DNA of 64,000 nt from Streptomyces alboflavus (lineage in GTDB: Bacteria > Actinomycetota > Actinomycetes > Streptomycetales > Streptomycetaceae). Under the pieces are notes generated by a model that had not been told where the DNA came from, made no database searches, and was given only the letters and a program-made list of their open reading frames with translations. This document shows positions 8,043 to 15,541 of this stretch, piece by piece. Made by a program: the position numbers and the translations under genes. The stretch's first letter is position 1; the number at the start of each line of letters is the position of its first letter. The stretch is taken from assembly GCF_000716675.1 (NCBI RefSeq), contig NZ_JNXT01000018.1, positions 70,229 to 134,228 of the forward strand, written 5' to 3'.

Positions 8043-8912
8043 ATGCCAGGAAGCGTGATCGCCGGGGGCCGGGGCGTCGGCATGACCCGGGTGGGCGGCG
8101 GCAGGTGGCGCGTGACCCGGCCCTGGCCGCCCACGCTGCGCCCCTTTCTGCACAGCTACGCCGGGTACTGGGAGGCGACGGTCTCGCCCTTCCGGGTCCG
8201 GCTCGTCCCCACGGGCCGCGCCGTCCTGGTGATCAGCCTGGGGGCGCCCTTCGCCCAGGTCCGCCGCCTGGACCAGGCGGGCCCCGCCGAGCACGTGGTG
8301 GGCTCGCTGATAGCGGGGCTCGAGGACGGGCCCCGGGTCCTCGACCACCCCGGCGGCCAGGAGGCGATCCGGATCGAGCTGACGCCGCTCGGCGCCTACC
8401 GTCTTTTCGCCATGCCGATGCGGGAGTTGACCAACCAGGTGGTCGAGCTCCCCCACGTCCTCGGCCCCCGGTCCGCCGAGCTGGTGGAGCGGCTCGCGGC
8501 GACCGGCGACTGGGGAGCCAGGTTCGACCTCCTCGACGCCGCGTTACTGGCCCGCCTCGATCGCGGCCCGGACCCCGCGCCCGAGGTGAGCCACGCCTGG
8601 CGCCTCCTCTCCCGCTCGGGCGGGGCCGTGCCGATCGCCCGGATCACCGCCGAAGTGGGCTGGAGCCACAGCTACCTGGTCCGCCGCTTCACCCAGCAGA
8701 TCGGCCTGACACCGAAGATGTCCGCCCGCGTGCTGCGCTTCCACCGCGCCGCTGGGCTGCTCGCCCGCGCGCAGGGCGACCTCGACGACGTGGCCGCCAC
8801 CTGCGGTTTCTACGACCAGTCCCATCTGAACCGGGAGTTCCGCGCCCTCGCCGACGTCACCCCCGGCGCGATGGCCGCCGCGCGCCCGGCGGAAGGCGCG
8901 GTCCCGCTCTAG
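8043..8912 (+). CDS. AraC family transcriptional regulator (contains a TTA codon)
   Basis: A 289-residue regulator with an N-terminal ligand-type region and a C-terminal double HTH: the first helix pair is around IARITAEVGWSHSYLVRRF and the second is LDDVAATCGFYDQSHLNREF. The N-terminus up to residue 150 resembles the sensor half of Streptomyces AraC proteins that accompany VOC or acetyltransferase genes. The gene contains the rare leucine codon TTA at 8544-8546 (residue 168), which in Streptomyces requires the developmentally controlled bldA tRNA, so translation may be restricted to late growth. An ATG at 8082 is an alternative start. It lies 21 bp after the VOC gene and is likely co-transcribed. 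Confidence 0.88.
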   Translation: MPGSVIAGGRGVGMTRVGGGRWRVTRPWPPTLRPFLHSYAGYWEATVSPFRVRLVPTGRAVLVISLGAPFAQVRRLDQAGPAEHVVGSLIAGLEDGPRVLDHPGGQEAIRIELTPLGAYRLFAMPMRELTNQVVELPHVLGPRSAELVERLAATGDWGARFDLLDAALLARLDRGPDPAPEVSHAWRLLSRSGGAVPIARITAEVGWSHSYLVRRFTQQIGLTPKMSARVLRFHRAAGLLARAQGDLDDVAATCGFYDQSHLNREFRALADVTPGAMAAARPAEGAVPL

Positions 8913-9090
8913 CGCCTGCGCCGCTCAGCGCCTGTGCCGCGCAGGTCATATTTGTCCAAGCCAGCGCGCCCGTACGTCACTAAGGTCCTCGACTGTGATC
9001 TTCAGGCCACCGGCCTGGGGCAAGCACCGCGCGTACATCGAGCACGTGGAGTACGCCGACGCACCGCACCATCACTTCAGGGGGACACCG

Positions 9091-9621
9091 ATGCCGGATC
9101 CGAACCAGCCCGCGCGCCGCGGGCGCTGGGAGCGCTACAAGGTCACGGGCCCGTTCTCGCCCCAGGACCTGGCAGGCCTGTGGGGAGCGATCGCGGGTGT
9201 CGTGCTCCTCGCCGTGCTCCTCGGCTGGGCGCTCGACATGAAGGGCGGTGTGGTGATCGTCGCCGCGATCCCGTTCATCTCGTCCTGGTTCGACTCCAAG
9301 CGCGTCCTGTTCCAGTTCGACGCCGCCGGAGTGCGGGTCGGCCATGTGCTGCTGCCCTGGAACGACGTCACCCAGTTCGTCGTGGCCACGCCCCCGGGCA
9401 GCGAGCACGCCCTGATCGGCGCCCGGCTGCGCGACGGCGCGCGGCTGCCCGCAGGGGCCGAGGTCCCGCCGGCGCACCCGGCCATGCCGGCGCCGATGTA
9501 CGTGGCCGTGCAGCGGCAGAAGCTCGACCTGGCCAAGATGGTCGCCAAGTCCCGCAAGTACGCCCCGGGCCACATCCAGATCGTGGTCGCCGAGCCGTCG
9601 GGGGAACGCGTCGCCTCCTGA
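9091..9621 (+). CDS. Small membrane protein with PH-like cytoplasmic domain
   Basis: This is a 176-residue protein. Residues about 24-68 form two closely spaced hydrophobic segments (LWGAIAGVVLLAVLLGWAL and VVIVAAIPFISSWF). A soluble part follows with the strand pattern of bacterial PH-like domains (LFQFDAAGVRVGHVLLPWNDVTQFVV). The start at 9091 is chosen because AGGGGG lies 6-11 bases upstream; the longer frame from 8995 adds residues without family character. The function is unknown. The gene is convergent with the XRE gene and ends before a strong inverted repeat. Confidence 0.75.
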   Translation: MPDPNQPARRGRWERYKVTGPFSPQDLAGLWGAIAGVVLLAVLLGWALDMKGGVVIVAAIPFISSWFDSKRVLFQFDAAGVRVGHVLLPWNDVTQFVVATPPGSEHALIGARLRDGARLPAGAEVPPAHPAMPAPMYVAVQRQKLDLAKMVAKSRKYAPGHIQIVVAEPSGERVAS

Positions 9622-9670
9622 AGCCGAGCACCAGGGCTTCCCACACACCATTTCCGGTACGGGGTCCCCG

Positions 9671-9704
9671 CCCGGACGAGCCGGCCTAGGGCGGCTCGTC
9701 CGGG
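9671..9704. terminator. Bidirectional hairpin between convergent genes
   Basis: A perfect 12-bp stem, CCCGGACGAGCC / GGCTCGTCCGGG, with a 10-base loop overlaps the end of the XRE gene. It follows the PH-like gene by about 50 bp. There is no T-tract, as is common in Streptomyces. Confidence 0.65.
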
Positions 9705-9919
9705 TCGTGGGTGATCAGGTCCCCCGGCTGGCACCGCAGGACCTCGCAGATCCGCGACAGGGTCGAGAAGCGGATGGCCTTGGCCCGGCCGTTCTTGAGC
9801 ACGGACAGGTTCACGACGGTGATGCCGACCTGCGCGGACAGCTCGGTCAGGGTCATGCCGCGCTCGGCGAGGATCCGGTCCAGGTGGATGCGGATCGCGT
9901 GGAGTTCCTCCTCGGGCAT
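9686..9919 (-). CDS. Small XRE-family regulator (YozG type)
   Basis: A 77-residue protein that is almost entirely a helix-turn-helix: I-H-L-D-R-I-L-A-E-R-G-M-T-L-T-E-L-S-A-Q-V-G-I-T is followed by N-L-S-V-L-K-N-G-R-A-K-A-I-R-F-S-T-L. Proteins of this size with Q-P-G-D-L near the end are partners of DUF2975 membrane proteins across Gram-positive bacteria. Its ATG overlaps the TGA of the DUF2975 gene by one base (TGATG), so the two are coupled. It probably binds the long dyad upstream of the pair. Confidence 0.88.
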   Translation of the reverse strand: MPEEELHAIRIHLDRILAERGMTLTELSAQVGITVVNLSVLKNGRAKAIRFSTLSRICEVLRCQPGDLITHDPDEPP

Positions 9920-10506
9920 CAGATGGTCCCTTCGAGGTCCTCCCGCATGCGTACGCCCTCCCGCATGATCTTGCCCATCACGACCGCGGCGAGACCCGCG
10001 AGGACCAGTTCGAGGGTCCCGGACATCTCAAGGCCGGAACCCGCGACCGGCGCCATGCTCCCGACGAGCCAGGAACGCGACGAGCCGACCACGAGACTGG
10101 CCAGCGGGACGCCCGCGGTGACGACCCAGCCGAGCGTGGAGAGCCGTCGCGCGACCGTCTCGGTGAACGGCCCCTTGTCCACGACGGCGTCGAGGAGCCG
10201 GGAGAAGAGCAGCAGCACGACGGAGCCGAAGAGCAGCCAGGGCAGTTCGCCCCCGAGGTCGGCGGCGCGCTGGCCCACGGAGGGGTCGTCCTGGCAGAGC
10301 CGGGTGCCGCTGCCGGTCGCCTCGACGCCCTTCCCGATCGGGAGGGAGTCCGGCGCCACCTCGGTGTTCGCCCAGAAACCCGTCTCCACGCAGACCGCCC
10401 CGTCGTCGGCCATGTGCGTGATCGCCGTGCCGATGAAGGCGAGCCCACTCAGCACCGCGAGCAAAAGGGTCACCGAGGCCAGGGTCTTCGTGAGTCGCGT
10501 GTTCAT
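9919..10506 (-). CDS. DUF2975 membrane protein
   Basis: A 195-residue protein with four predicted membrane helices: about 8-30 (ASVTLLLAVLSGLAFIG), 87-107 (LPWLLFGSVVLLLFSRL), 125-145 and 165-180. The first loop (30-85) contains two cysteines (C39, C70) that could pair outside the membrane. The D-K-G-P-F-T-E-x-x-x-R-R-L segment after helix 2 is typical of DUF2975. The family is always paired with a small XRE regulator; the biochemical role is unknown and is possibly membrane-level sensing. The promoter region carries a 17-of-18 bp inverted repeat. Confidence 0.88.
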   Translation of the reverse strand: MNTRLTKTLASVTLLLAVLSGLAFIGTAITHMADDGAVCVETGFWANTEVAPDSLPIGKGVEATGSGTRLCQDDPSVGQRAADLGGELPWLLFGSVVLLLFSRLLDAVVDKGPFTETVARRLSTLGWVVTAGVPLASLVVGSSRSWLVGSMAPVAGSGLEMSGTLELVLAGLAAVVMGKIMREGVRMREDLEGTI

Positions 10507-10520
10507 CGCATCCCTCCCTA

Positions 10521-10565
10521 TCGATTTTCGATATGGCCACGCTAGCGGGCCATATCGATAATCGA
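10521..10565. promoter_or_regulatory. Long dyad operator upstream of the DUF2975/XRE operon
   Basis: TCGATTTTCGATATGGCC (10521-10538) and GGCCATATCGATAATCGA (10548-10565) are inverted copies matching at 17 of 18 bases around a 9-base spacer. The dyad lies 15-59 bp upstream of the DUF2975 start and is far more AT-rich than its surroundings. It is a likely binding site of the XRE partner, giving autoregulation. Confidence 0.7.
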
Positions 10566-10593
10566 CAAGTCGCGGCTGCGCGCCGCCCGTGAT

Positions 10594-11619
10594 CTAGTTC
10601 CGGGACCGGGCTCCGGCGGGGCCGGCCGCGGGGGCGAGGTGGTCGTCCGCGAACCGCGGCACCTCGTCGTTCTCGTCCCGGTTGCCGTTCTTCTCGTGGA
10701 TCCACTTGCCTGCGAGGGCCGGTATCCACGCCGAGTACTCGCTCTGGGTGAGGTCCTTGGCCACCTGAGCGCCGCGCCGGTTGAGGTCGCCGGCGGGGAG
10801 GGGGAGGGTCGGGTCGATGCGCTCGGCCGGGGCGTCGGCCATCGTGGCGTCCCACACCTGGAGGGCGAAGGTCGTGCAGTTGCGGGCGGGGGTGCCGGCC
10901 CAGCCGCCGGTCAGCAGGTACGTCCAGCTCGGCAGGAGCGTGTACTTCTCGTCGGCCCGCTCGCGCCGCGCGATCTCGCGGTCGAACGCGGCCTGCTGGG
11001 TGGCGCTGAGCGTCTTGCAGCGGGCGGCCCGTGGCGCGTACGCGCCGTCGCGGTCCTGCTTGCGGCTGGGCCGGTCCCACTCGACCAGGGGCTTGCCGGG
11101 CGCGTTGATGTCGTAGCCGGTGTAGTTGACGGACATGCCGTCGACCGGGCTGCCGTCGCCGTTGCGGCCGTCGGGGTCCTGCGGCTGGAAGGAGTACGTG
11201 TCGTAGCGGGCCGTGCCGCCCCCGGCGAGCCGCCGCTGGAACGCGCCGTCGGAGTTGAAGTGCACCAGCCAGCTGTGGCCGAAGACGTGCTGGCTCACGT
11301 TGAGTTCGTACAGGAGCTTGTTCGTCTGCTCGCCGTAGGAGAGCTGTCCGTACTTGCTCTGGAAGTCGTCGGACTTCCAGAGCGCGTGGGCGCGGGTGCC
11401 CACGTCCCAGACGTAGCCGCCGGTGGTCTTGTCGGTGATCTCTGTGCTGTAGACGCAGAGCGTGTTCTCGGCGGGCGCGGCACCGCGGTCGGCCGCGCGG
11501 GGCGCCGGCGCCGACGGCTCCGCCGCGGCGGCCGGGGAGGCGCAGAGCGCCGCGGCCAGGGCGGTCGCGGCGCAGGTCAGGGGGAGGAAATCGCGTAAAG
11601 TCACGGCAAAGGTATACAT
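10594..11619 (-). CDS. Secreted protein of unknown function (contains a TTA codon)
   Basis: A 341-residue exported protein. A signal peptide is evident (LPLTCAATALAAALCASPAAAAE, cleavage near A-A-A-A/E). The mature part is rich in aromatic and charged residues with four or five cysteines. The motif R-N-C-T-T-F-A near residue 250 resembles the catalytic cysteine surroundings of papain-like/NlpC-type peptidases, but no full triad is assignable, so no enzyme function is claimed. Codon 8 is TTA (11596-11598), or codon 3 if the internal GTG is the start. This makes the gene a candidate bldA-dependent target. It is preceded by an AT-rich promoter stretch. Confidence 0.7.
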   Translation of the reverse strand: MYTFAVTLRDFLPLTCAATALAAALCASPAAAAEPSAPAPRAADRGAAPAENTLCVYSTEITDKTTGGYVWDVGTRAHALWKSDDFQSKYGQLSYGEQTNKLLYELNVSQHVFGHSWLVHFNSDGAFQRRLAGGGTARYDTYSFQPQDPDGRNGDGSPVDGMSVNYTGYDINAPGKPLVEWDRPSRKQDRDGAYAPRAARCKTLSATQQAAFDREIARRERADEKYTLLPSWTYLLTGGWAGTPARNCTTFALQVWDATMADAPAERIDPTLPLPAGDLNRRGAQVAKDLTQSEYSAWIPALAGKWIHEKNGNRDENDEVPRFADDHLAPAAGPAGARSRN

Positions 11620-11692
11620 CTGACGAGCCGTTGATGATCAATTCATGATCGTTTTCGAGCCAGTGCCGAGGGCGCTCCCCCGCGCCGCGGGT

Positions 11693-13075
11693 TCAGCTCG
11701 CGCGGCGGGTGAGCGCGCGGCGCACCACCTTGGTGAGGACGGCCGGGTGGAACAGCAGCGTGGGCGGCGCCGACATGTTGAGTACGCGGACGAACCTGGC
11801 CCACACGTCCGGGTCGGCCACGGCGAGCGCGAAGACGCGCTCGTTGTACCAGTGGGCGAAGCGGGCGGGAAGTGGCTGGTTGCCGGGGGCCCACATCAGG
11901 TCGGAGCTGCTGGCCATGGTCCACGGGACCTTGATGAGGCGGGCCGCGCCGCGCTGGTAGGCGCGACTGAGGCCGTCGAGGCCGGAGGGGCCGCCGCGGC
12001 GGCGGCGCAGCAGGCGGCCGAGCAGTTCGGCTTCGAGCGCGCCGACGGTGAGGCCCTGTCCGTACACGGGGTTGAACACGCAGACCGCGTCGCCGAGCGC
12101 GATCAGGCGCTCGGGCCAGCGGGGGTTCTTGTGGTGCAGGCGCCACTCGTTGCCGGGGTTGGTGTAGCGGTGGATCTCGCCGCGCCGGGTGCCGCGCTTG
12201 ATCTGTTCGGCGAGGCGCGGGTTGTCGAGGCTCTGGGCGAAGTCGAGGTAGCCCTCGTCGTCGGTGGGCGGCACGTGCTGGTCGAAGCCGAACAGCGAGC
12301 ACATCCAGCGGTGGTGCTCCACGGCGAGCACCACCCCGCCGCGCGGGACGCCGGGCGCGAAGGCCATCTGGTACGCGACGTCGAAGTCCGGCCCTTCCCT
12401 GCGGTCCTGCGGCGGGCGTTCGTAGCACGCGGACGTGTAGGTGATCTTCGCCTTGATGGTGGTCCTGGCGGAAACCGGCAGCTTCGCGTCGGTGAGCCAG
12501 CGGTCGACGGAGGTGGCGCGGCCCGACGCGTCCACGACCAGGTCCGCGGTGAGCTCCACGGACGCGTCGGCGCCCGCCGTGCGGTAGCGCACCCGGTCCA
12601 GGCGGCCGGGGGCGCTCCCGGTGACCGTCTCGCAGTGCGTGGCCGCGAGCAGACGCACCGGCGCGAGCGCCGACACCCGCTGGCGCAGGCGCCGTTCGAG
12701 CTCGTCGCGGGTGAAGGTCTGGATGGACACCCCGACCGGGTCGCGCGGCGCGAAGCCGGTCGGGAGCAGGAAGCTGATCCGCTCGCCGTAGTCGAAGACG
12801 GGCGCCCCGAGGTCCGCGAGCTCCGCCCGCAGCCCGGGGAAGAGCCCCTCAAGGACCTCGCTGCCCTTCGCGAGCATCGCGTGCGCGTGGTAGCCCTGCG
12901 GGATGTGCGGGTGCACGCCCGTGTCCGGCTCCACCGGGTCGCGCTCCAGGACGAGCACGTCGGCGAAGTGGTCGGCGAGGACACGTGCGGCGACGAGCCC
13001 CGCGTACCCACCACCGACGACGACGGCCCGCTCCCAGCGGGGTCCTGCCTGAGGGCTGCGCTTGTTCGTGGCCAT
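11693..13075 (-). CDS. FAD-dependent oxidoreductase/monooxygenase
   Basis: A 460-residue flavoprotein of the group that includes geranylgeranyl reductases and aromatic hydroxylases. It has the dinucleotide motif VVVGGGYAGLVAARVL (about 18-33), a mid-protein D-A-S-G-R segment, and the second FAD motif LIALGDAVCVFNPVYGQG near residue 350, where G-D contacts the ribityl chain. The last 100 residues are helical. The substrate is unknown. A basic N-terminal tail precedes the Rossmann fold and there is no signal peptide, so the protein is cytoplasmic. No partner enzyme of a biosynthetic pathway is adjacent. Confidence 0.87.
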   Translation of the reverse strand: MATNKRSPQAGPRWERAVVVGGGYAGLVAARVLADHFADVLVLERDPVEPDTGVHPHIPQGYHAHAMLAKGSEVLEGLFPGLRAELADLGAPVFDYGERISFLLPTGFAPRDPVGVSIQTFTRDELERRLRQRVSALAPVRLLAATHCETVTGSAPGRLDRVRYRTAGADASVELTADLVVDASGRATSVDRWLTDAKLPVSARTTIKAKITYTSACYERPPQDRREGPDFDVAYQMAFAPGVPRGGVVLAVEHHRWMCSLFGFDQHVPPTDDEGYLDFAQSLDNPRLAEQIKRGTRRGEIHRYTNPGNEWRLHHKNPRWPERLIALGDAVCVFNPVYGQGLTVGALEAELLGRLLRRRRGGPSGLDGLSRAYQRGAARLIKVPWTMASSSDLMWAPGNQPLPARFAHWYNERVFALAVADPDVWARFVRVLNMSAPPTLLFHPAVLTKVVRRALTRRAS

Positions 13076-13282
13076 GACCCGTCCCGTTCCTCTCGGCTCA
13101 GCTCGGCGCGGTCCGCCCGGCTCAGATCTGATGCCACTTCACCTCGCGCCGCCGGGGCGATCAAGACCGACCGGGGAGCGCACGGGAGCACGGGGCGTGG
13201 CGACGCCACCGCCCGACTCCCCTGCCGATCAAGGCCGTTGGGGGAGTCGCGCGGCGGCATCGCACGGCCGACCGTGCGGGTG

Positions 13283-13744
13283 TCAGGTCACCATCCAGTG
13301 GCAGTCGAACACCCAGCGGTGGGAGCTGATCGTGTTGTTGATGATCAGGCCGTTGGGGTAGATGTCCGTGGGCTGGTTCAGGTTGTCGGCGTACTTCTCC
13401 CCGCGGGTGAGGCAGGCGTAGCCGCCCTGGTAGTGGGCGTGTTGGTAGAAGGCGACCATGTCGTAGGTGTCGGGGAAGCCGTTGTTCATGACGGAACCGG
13501 CACGGTCGTTGGCGTTGTACACGTCACCGTTCTCGTCCCAGTTCACGTCGTTGTCGGTGTCCTCCGCGATCATCTCGCCGTAGCAGTCCTCGTAGTCGAA
13601 GGCCCGGACGTTGCCGTCCGTCGGGTTCTCCTTGTAGATGCCGTTGCAGTTCGGTCCCGCGTGGGCGGTGGTCGTCGGGACCATGACGGCCAGGGCCGCG
13701 ATTCCCACCGCTACCGCGGCTGATCGGATTCCGGTTCGGCGCAT
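13283..13744 (-). CDS. Secreted beta/gamma-crystallin-like (I36 inhibitor-like) protein
   Basis: The 153-residue product has a signal peptide (MRRTGIRSAAVAVGIAALAV, cleavage after A-H-A). The mature domain resembles small Streptomyces crystallin-fold proteins, including the I36 metalloprotease inhibitor: VAFYQHAHYQGGYACL is the Greek-key aromatic signature and S-S-H-R-W lies near the end. Four cysteines could make two disulfides. The start at 13744 has AGGAG 8-12 bases upstream. Inhibitor activity is only inferred from fold resemblance. Confidence 0.7.
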   Translation of the reverse strand: MRRTGIRSAAVAVGIAALAVMVPTTTAHAGPNCNGIYKENPTDGNVRAFDYEDCYGEMIAEDTDNDVNWDENGDVYNANDRAGSVMNNGFPDTYDMVAFYQHAHYQGGYACLTRGEKYADNLNQPTDIYPNGLIINNTISSHRWVFDCHWMVT

Positions 13745-13824
13745 GACGGTTCTGCTCCTCTGTGGTGTGGGTTCTTCGTGGTGTGGGTTCTGCGTGGTGT
13801 GCGGTGACGCGCCGGGCCGCGCGG

Positions 13825-14802
13825 TCACGACGTGCCGACGACGTCCCGGGCGCGGTCCAGGGCCGCTCGTTGCAGGCGGCTGTGGGTGCGGAGCTCGCGC
13901 TGGATCCGCTGCGGAAGCTCGTCGCGCAGGGCGTCCTCGGCCTGTTGGCCGGTCTGCCGCAGCCGGGTCTCGCGGGCGCACCGGGCCTCCGCCACCGCGA
14001 GCCGGACCTCGGCGGCGAACCGCGCGTCGGCCGGCAGCTTCGGGATCCGGGTGCGCAGCCGGTCGCGGGCCGCCGCCGGTGAGGCGAGGGTGTAGCCGTG
14101 GGTGCGCACGCAGCGCGACCAGGAGGCGACCGCGGCCCGGTAGGCGGGGACGCGGGCGAGCTTGGAGGCGTACAGGGGTGTCAGGTTGGAGGCGGTCTTC
14201 TCGGCCACGAACCACGTCCGGCGATCGCCGTAGAGACGCTTCTCCGCGTACGCCGAACAGCCCCCCAGCTTGTTGGTGATCGTGGCGCCGGTCGGCAGGG
14301 TCACCTTCATCTCGGGCGCCCCGGCCCCACCGGTCAGGGCCGTGAGATAGGCGGTGCGGCGCGCGCCCGTCAGGGACTTGAGGTGGGCGAGGTTGGGGTT
14401 CGCCCGCTTGGCCTTGGTGAGCTTGGCCTCGATCCTGCTGCCGTAGCCGTGCTCGCGGGCCCAGCGCGGGTCGTCCAGGATCGGCCCGACGGGACGGCCC
14501 TCCGCCACCGACAGCGGCAGCCACACCCGGTAGGGCTGGCCGCGCTCGGCCATACAGGCCGCGATGAGGGCCTGCTCCGCGTGGGCAAGACGGTACCGCT
14601 CGGTGTCGCTCAGGCGGCGCGGCGCGTCGTCTCGGCCGCCCCTCGCGGCGGGCGCGTCGGCCCCGGAGCCGCACGCGGCCAGGGCCGCGACGAGGAGTAC
14701 GGCGGTGGCGAGGACCGCCGGGACACGTGGCGGACGGAACGAGGGCCCCCGGCGGCCCCTCCGCGCCGGGGGCCCCGCCGTCAGCCGATCGTGACGAGGC
14801 AC
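13825..14802 (-). CDS. Putative lipoprotein, conserved in actinomycetes
   Basis: A 325-residue protein with a twin-arginine-rich N-region, a hydrophobic stretch (VPAVLATAVLLVAAL) and the lipobox L-A-A-C, giving a predicted diacylglyceryl cysteine near residue 44. The rest is soluble, helical and rich in Arg/Ala, with four further cysteines, including C-M-A-E-R-G and R-C-V-R-T-H-G. That pairing recurs in Streptomyces lipoproteins of unknown role. Its first 22 bases overlap the end of the upstream secreted-protein gene, so the two are translationally coupled. Confidence 0.72.
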   Translation of the reverse strand: MPRHDRLTAGPPARRGRRGPSFRPPRVPAVLATAVLLVAALAACGSGADAPAARGGRDDAPRRLSDTERYRLAHAEQALIAACMAERGQPYRVWLPLSVAEGRPVGPILDDPRWAREHGYGSRIEAKLTKAKRANPNLAHLKSLTGARRTAYLTALTGGAGAPEMKVTLPTGATITNKLGGCSAYAEKRLYGDRRTWFVAEKTASNLTPLYASKLARVPAYRAAVASWSRCVRTHGYTLASPAAARDRLRTRIPKLPADARFAAEVRLAVAEARCARETRLRQTGQQAEDALRDELPQRIQRELRTHSRLQRAALDRARDVVGTS

Positions 14803-15335
14803 GCCGGCTTGCTCCCGGTTCCCGAGCAGGAGGCGTCGTCGACGTTCGTGATCTTGGTCCAGACGCCCTTCTTCTTCGTCCCCTTGGACACGATCACCGG
14901 CGGAATCGTGGGCAGCGGGAGCATCATGTGCAGGGAGTACGCGTTCCGCTCGAAGGTGAAGCCGTCGACGTCCCCGCCGTCACCCGGACCGCCGGCGTCC
15001 TGGCCGGGATCCAGCGGCTGCTGCTTGCACTTGAGGTTCTCGAAGTTCGCGCGGCGCGCGTCGACCGTGTTGTTCCAGACGTCGCACCGGTGCACGCGAC
15101 CGTTGCCGCTGAACGACGCGAACTCCATCTGCTTGTTGGTGCGGTTCACGAGCTCGCCGTACGCCGCCGCCGGCGAGGCCTCGCTCGGCGCCGACGACGC
15201 GCTGCCCGGCGTCAGCACCGCCGCAGTCGTCGCGAGCAGCACCGGCAGAACGACCCCGGTGGCCACTCGGCCCCTTGTCCTAGAAGCCGTAGAAGCCGTA
15301 GAAGCCGTAGAAGTCCTTGAGGTCCTTGAAGGCAC
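14781..15335 (-). CDS. Secreted protein of unknown function
   Basis: The GTG at 15335 is the preferred start because GGGGGA stands 7 bases upstream. It gives a 184-residue product with a basic N-region (R4, R7, R19, R21, R23), a hydrophobic core (VVLPVLLATTAAVL) and a cleavage site near A-S-S-A. The N-region of the signal peptide is encoded by a 9-bp tandem repeat (S-T-A units). The mature part has four cysteines and no recognised domain. A shorter GTG start at 15265 lacks positive charges before the hydrophobic core. The gene overlaps the lipoprotein gene downstream. Confidence 0.6.
   Translation of the reverse strand: MPSRTSRTSTASTASTASRTRGRVATGVVLPVLLATTAAVLTPGSASSAPSEASPAAAYGELVNRTNKQMEFASFSGNGRVHRCDVWNNTVDARRANFENLKCKQQPLDPGQDAGGPGDGGDVDGFTFERNAYSLHMMLPLPTIPPVIVSKGTKKKGVWTKITNVDDASCSGTGSKPACLVTIG
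15281..15325. repeat. 9-bp tandem repeat in a signal-peptide coding region
   Basis: Three perfect units (TAGAAGCCG) and two diverged units encode S-T-A/S-R-T steps on the minus strand at the N-terminus of the secreted protein. Confidence 0.85.
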
Positions 15336-15541
15336 AGCTGTATCCCCCGAATCCGTGAGTGACCGCCACCGGCCTTCCCGGCGACGACGGGACCGACTGT
15401 GCCGCCGGCCGGCACCGACCGGCCAGCGAGACCGCGTCCCCACTCGGCCGGGGACGCCTCCCACCCTCTTGACCTGCCGAGTCGGCCCCGTTCGGGGACG
15501 GGCGTGGGATGCTGTGCCCGAGCCGGAAGGCCGTCACGGGG

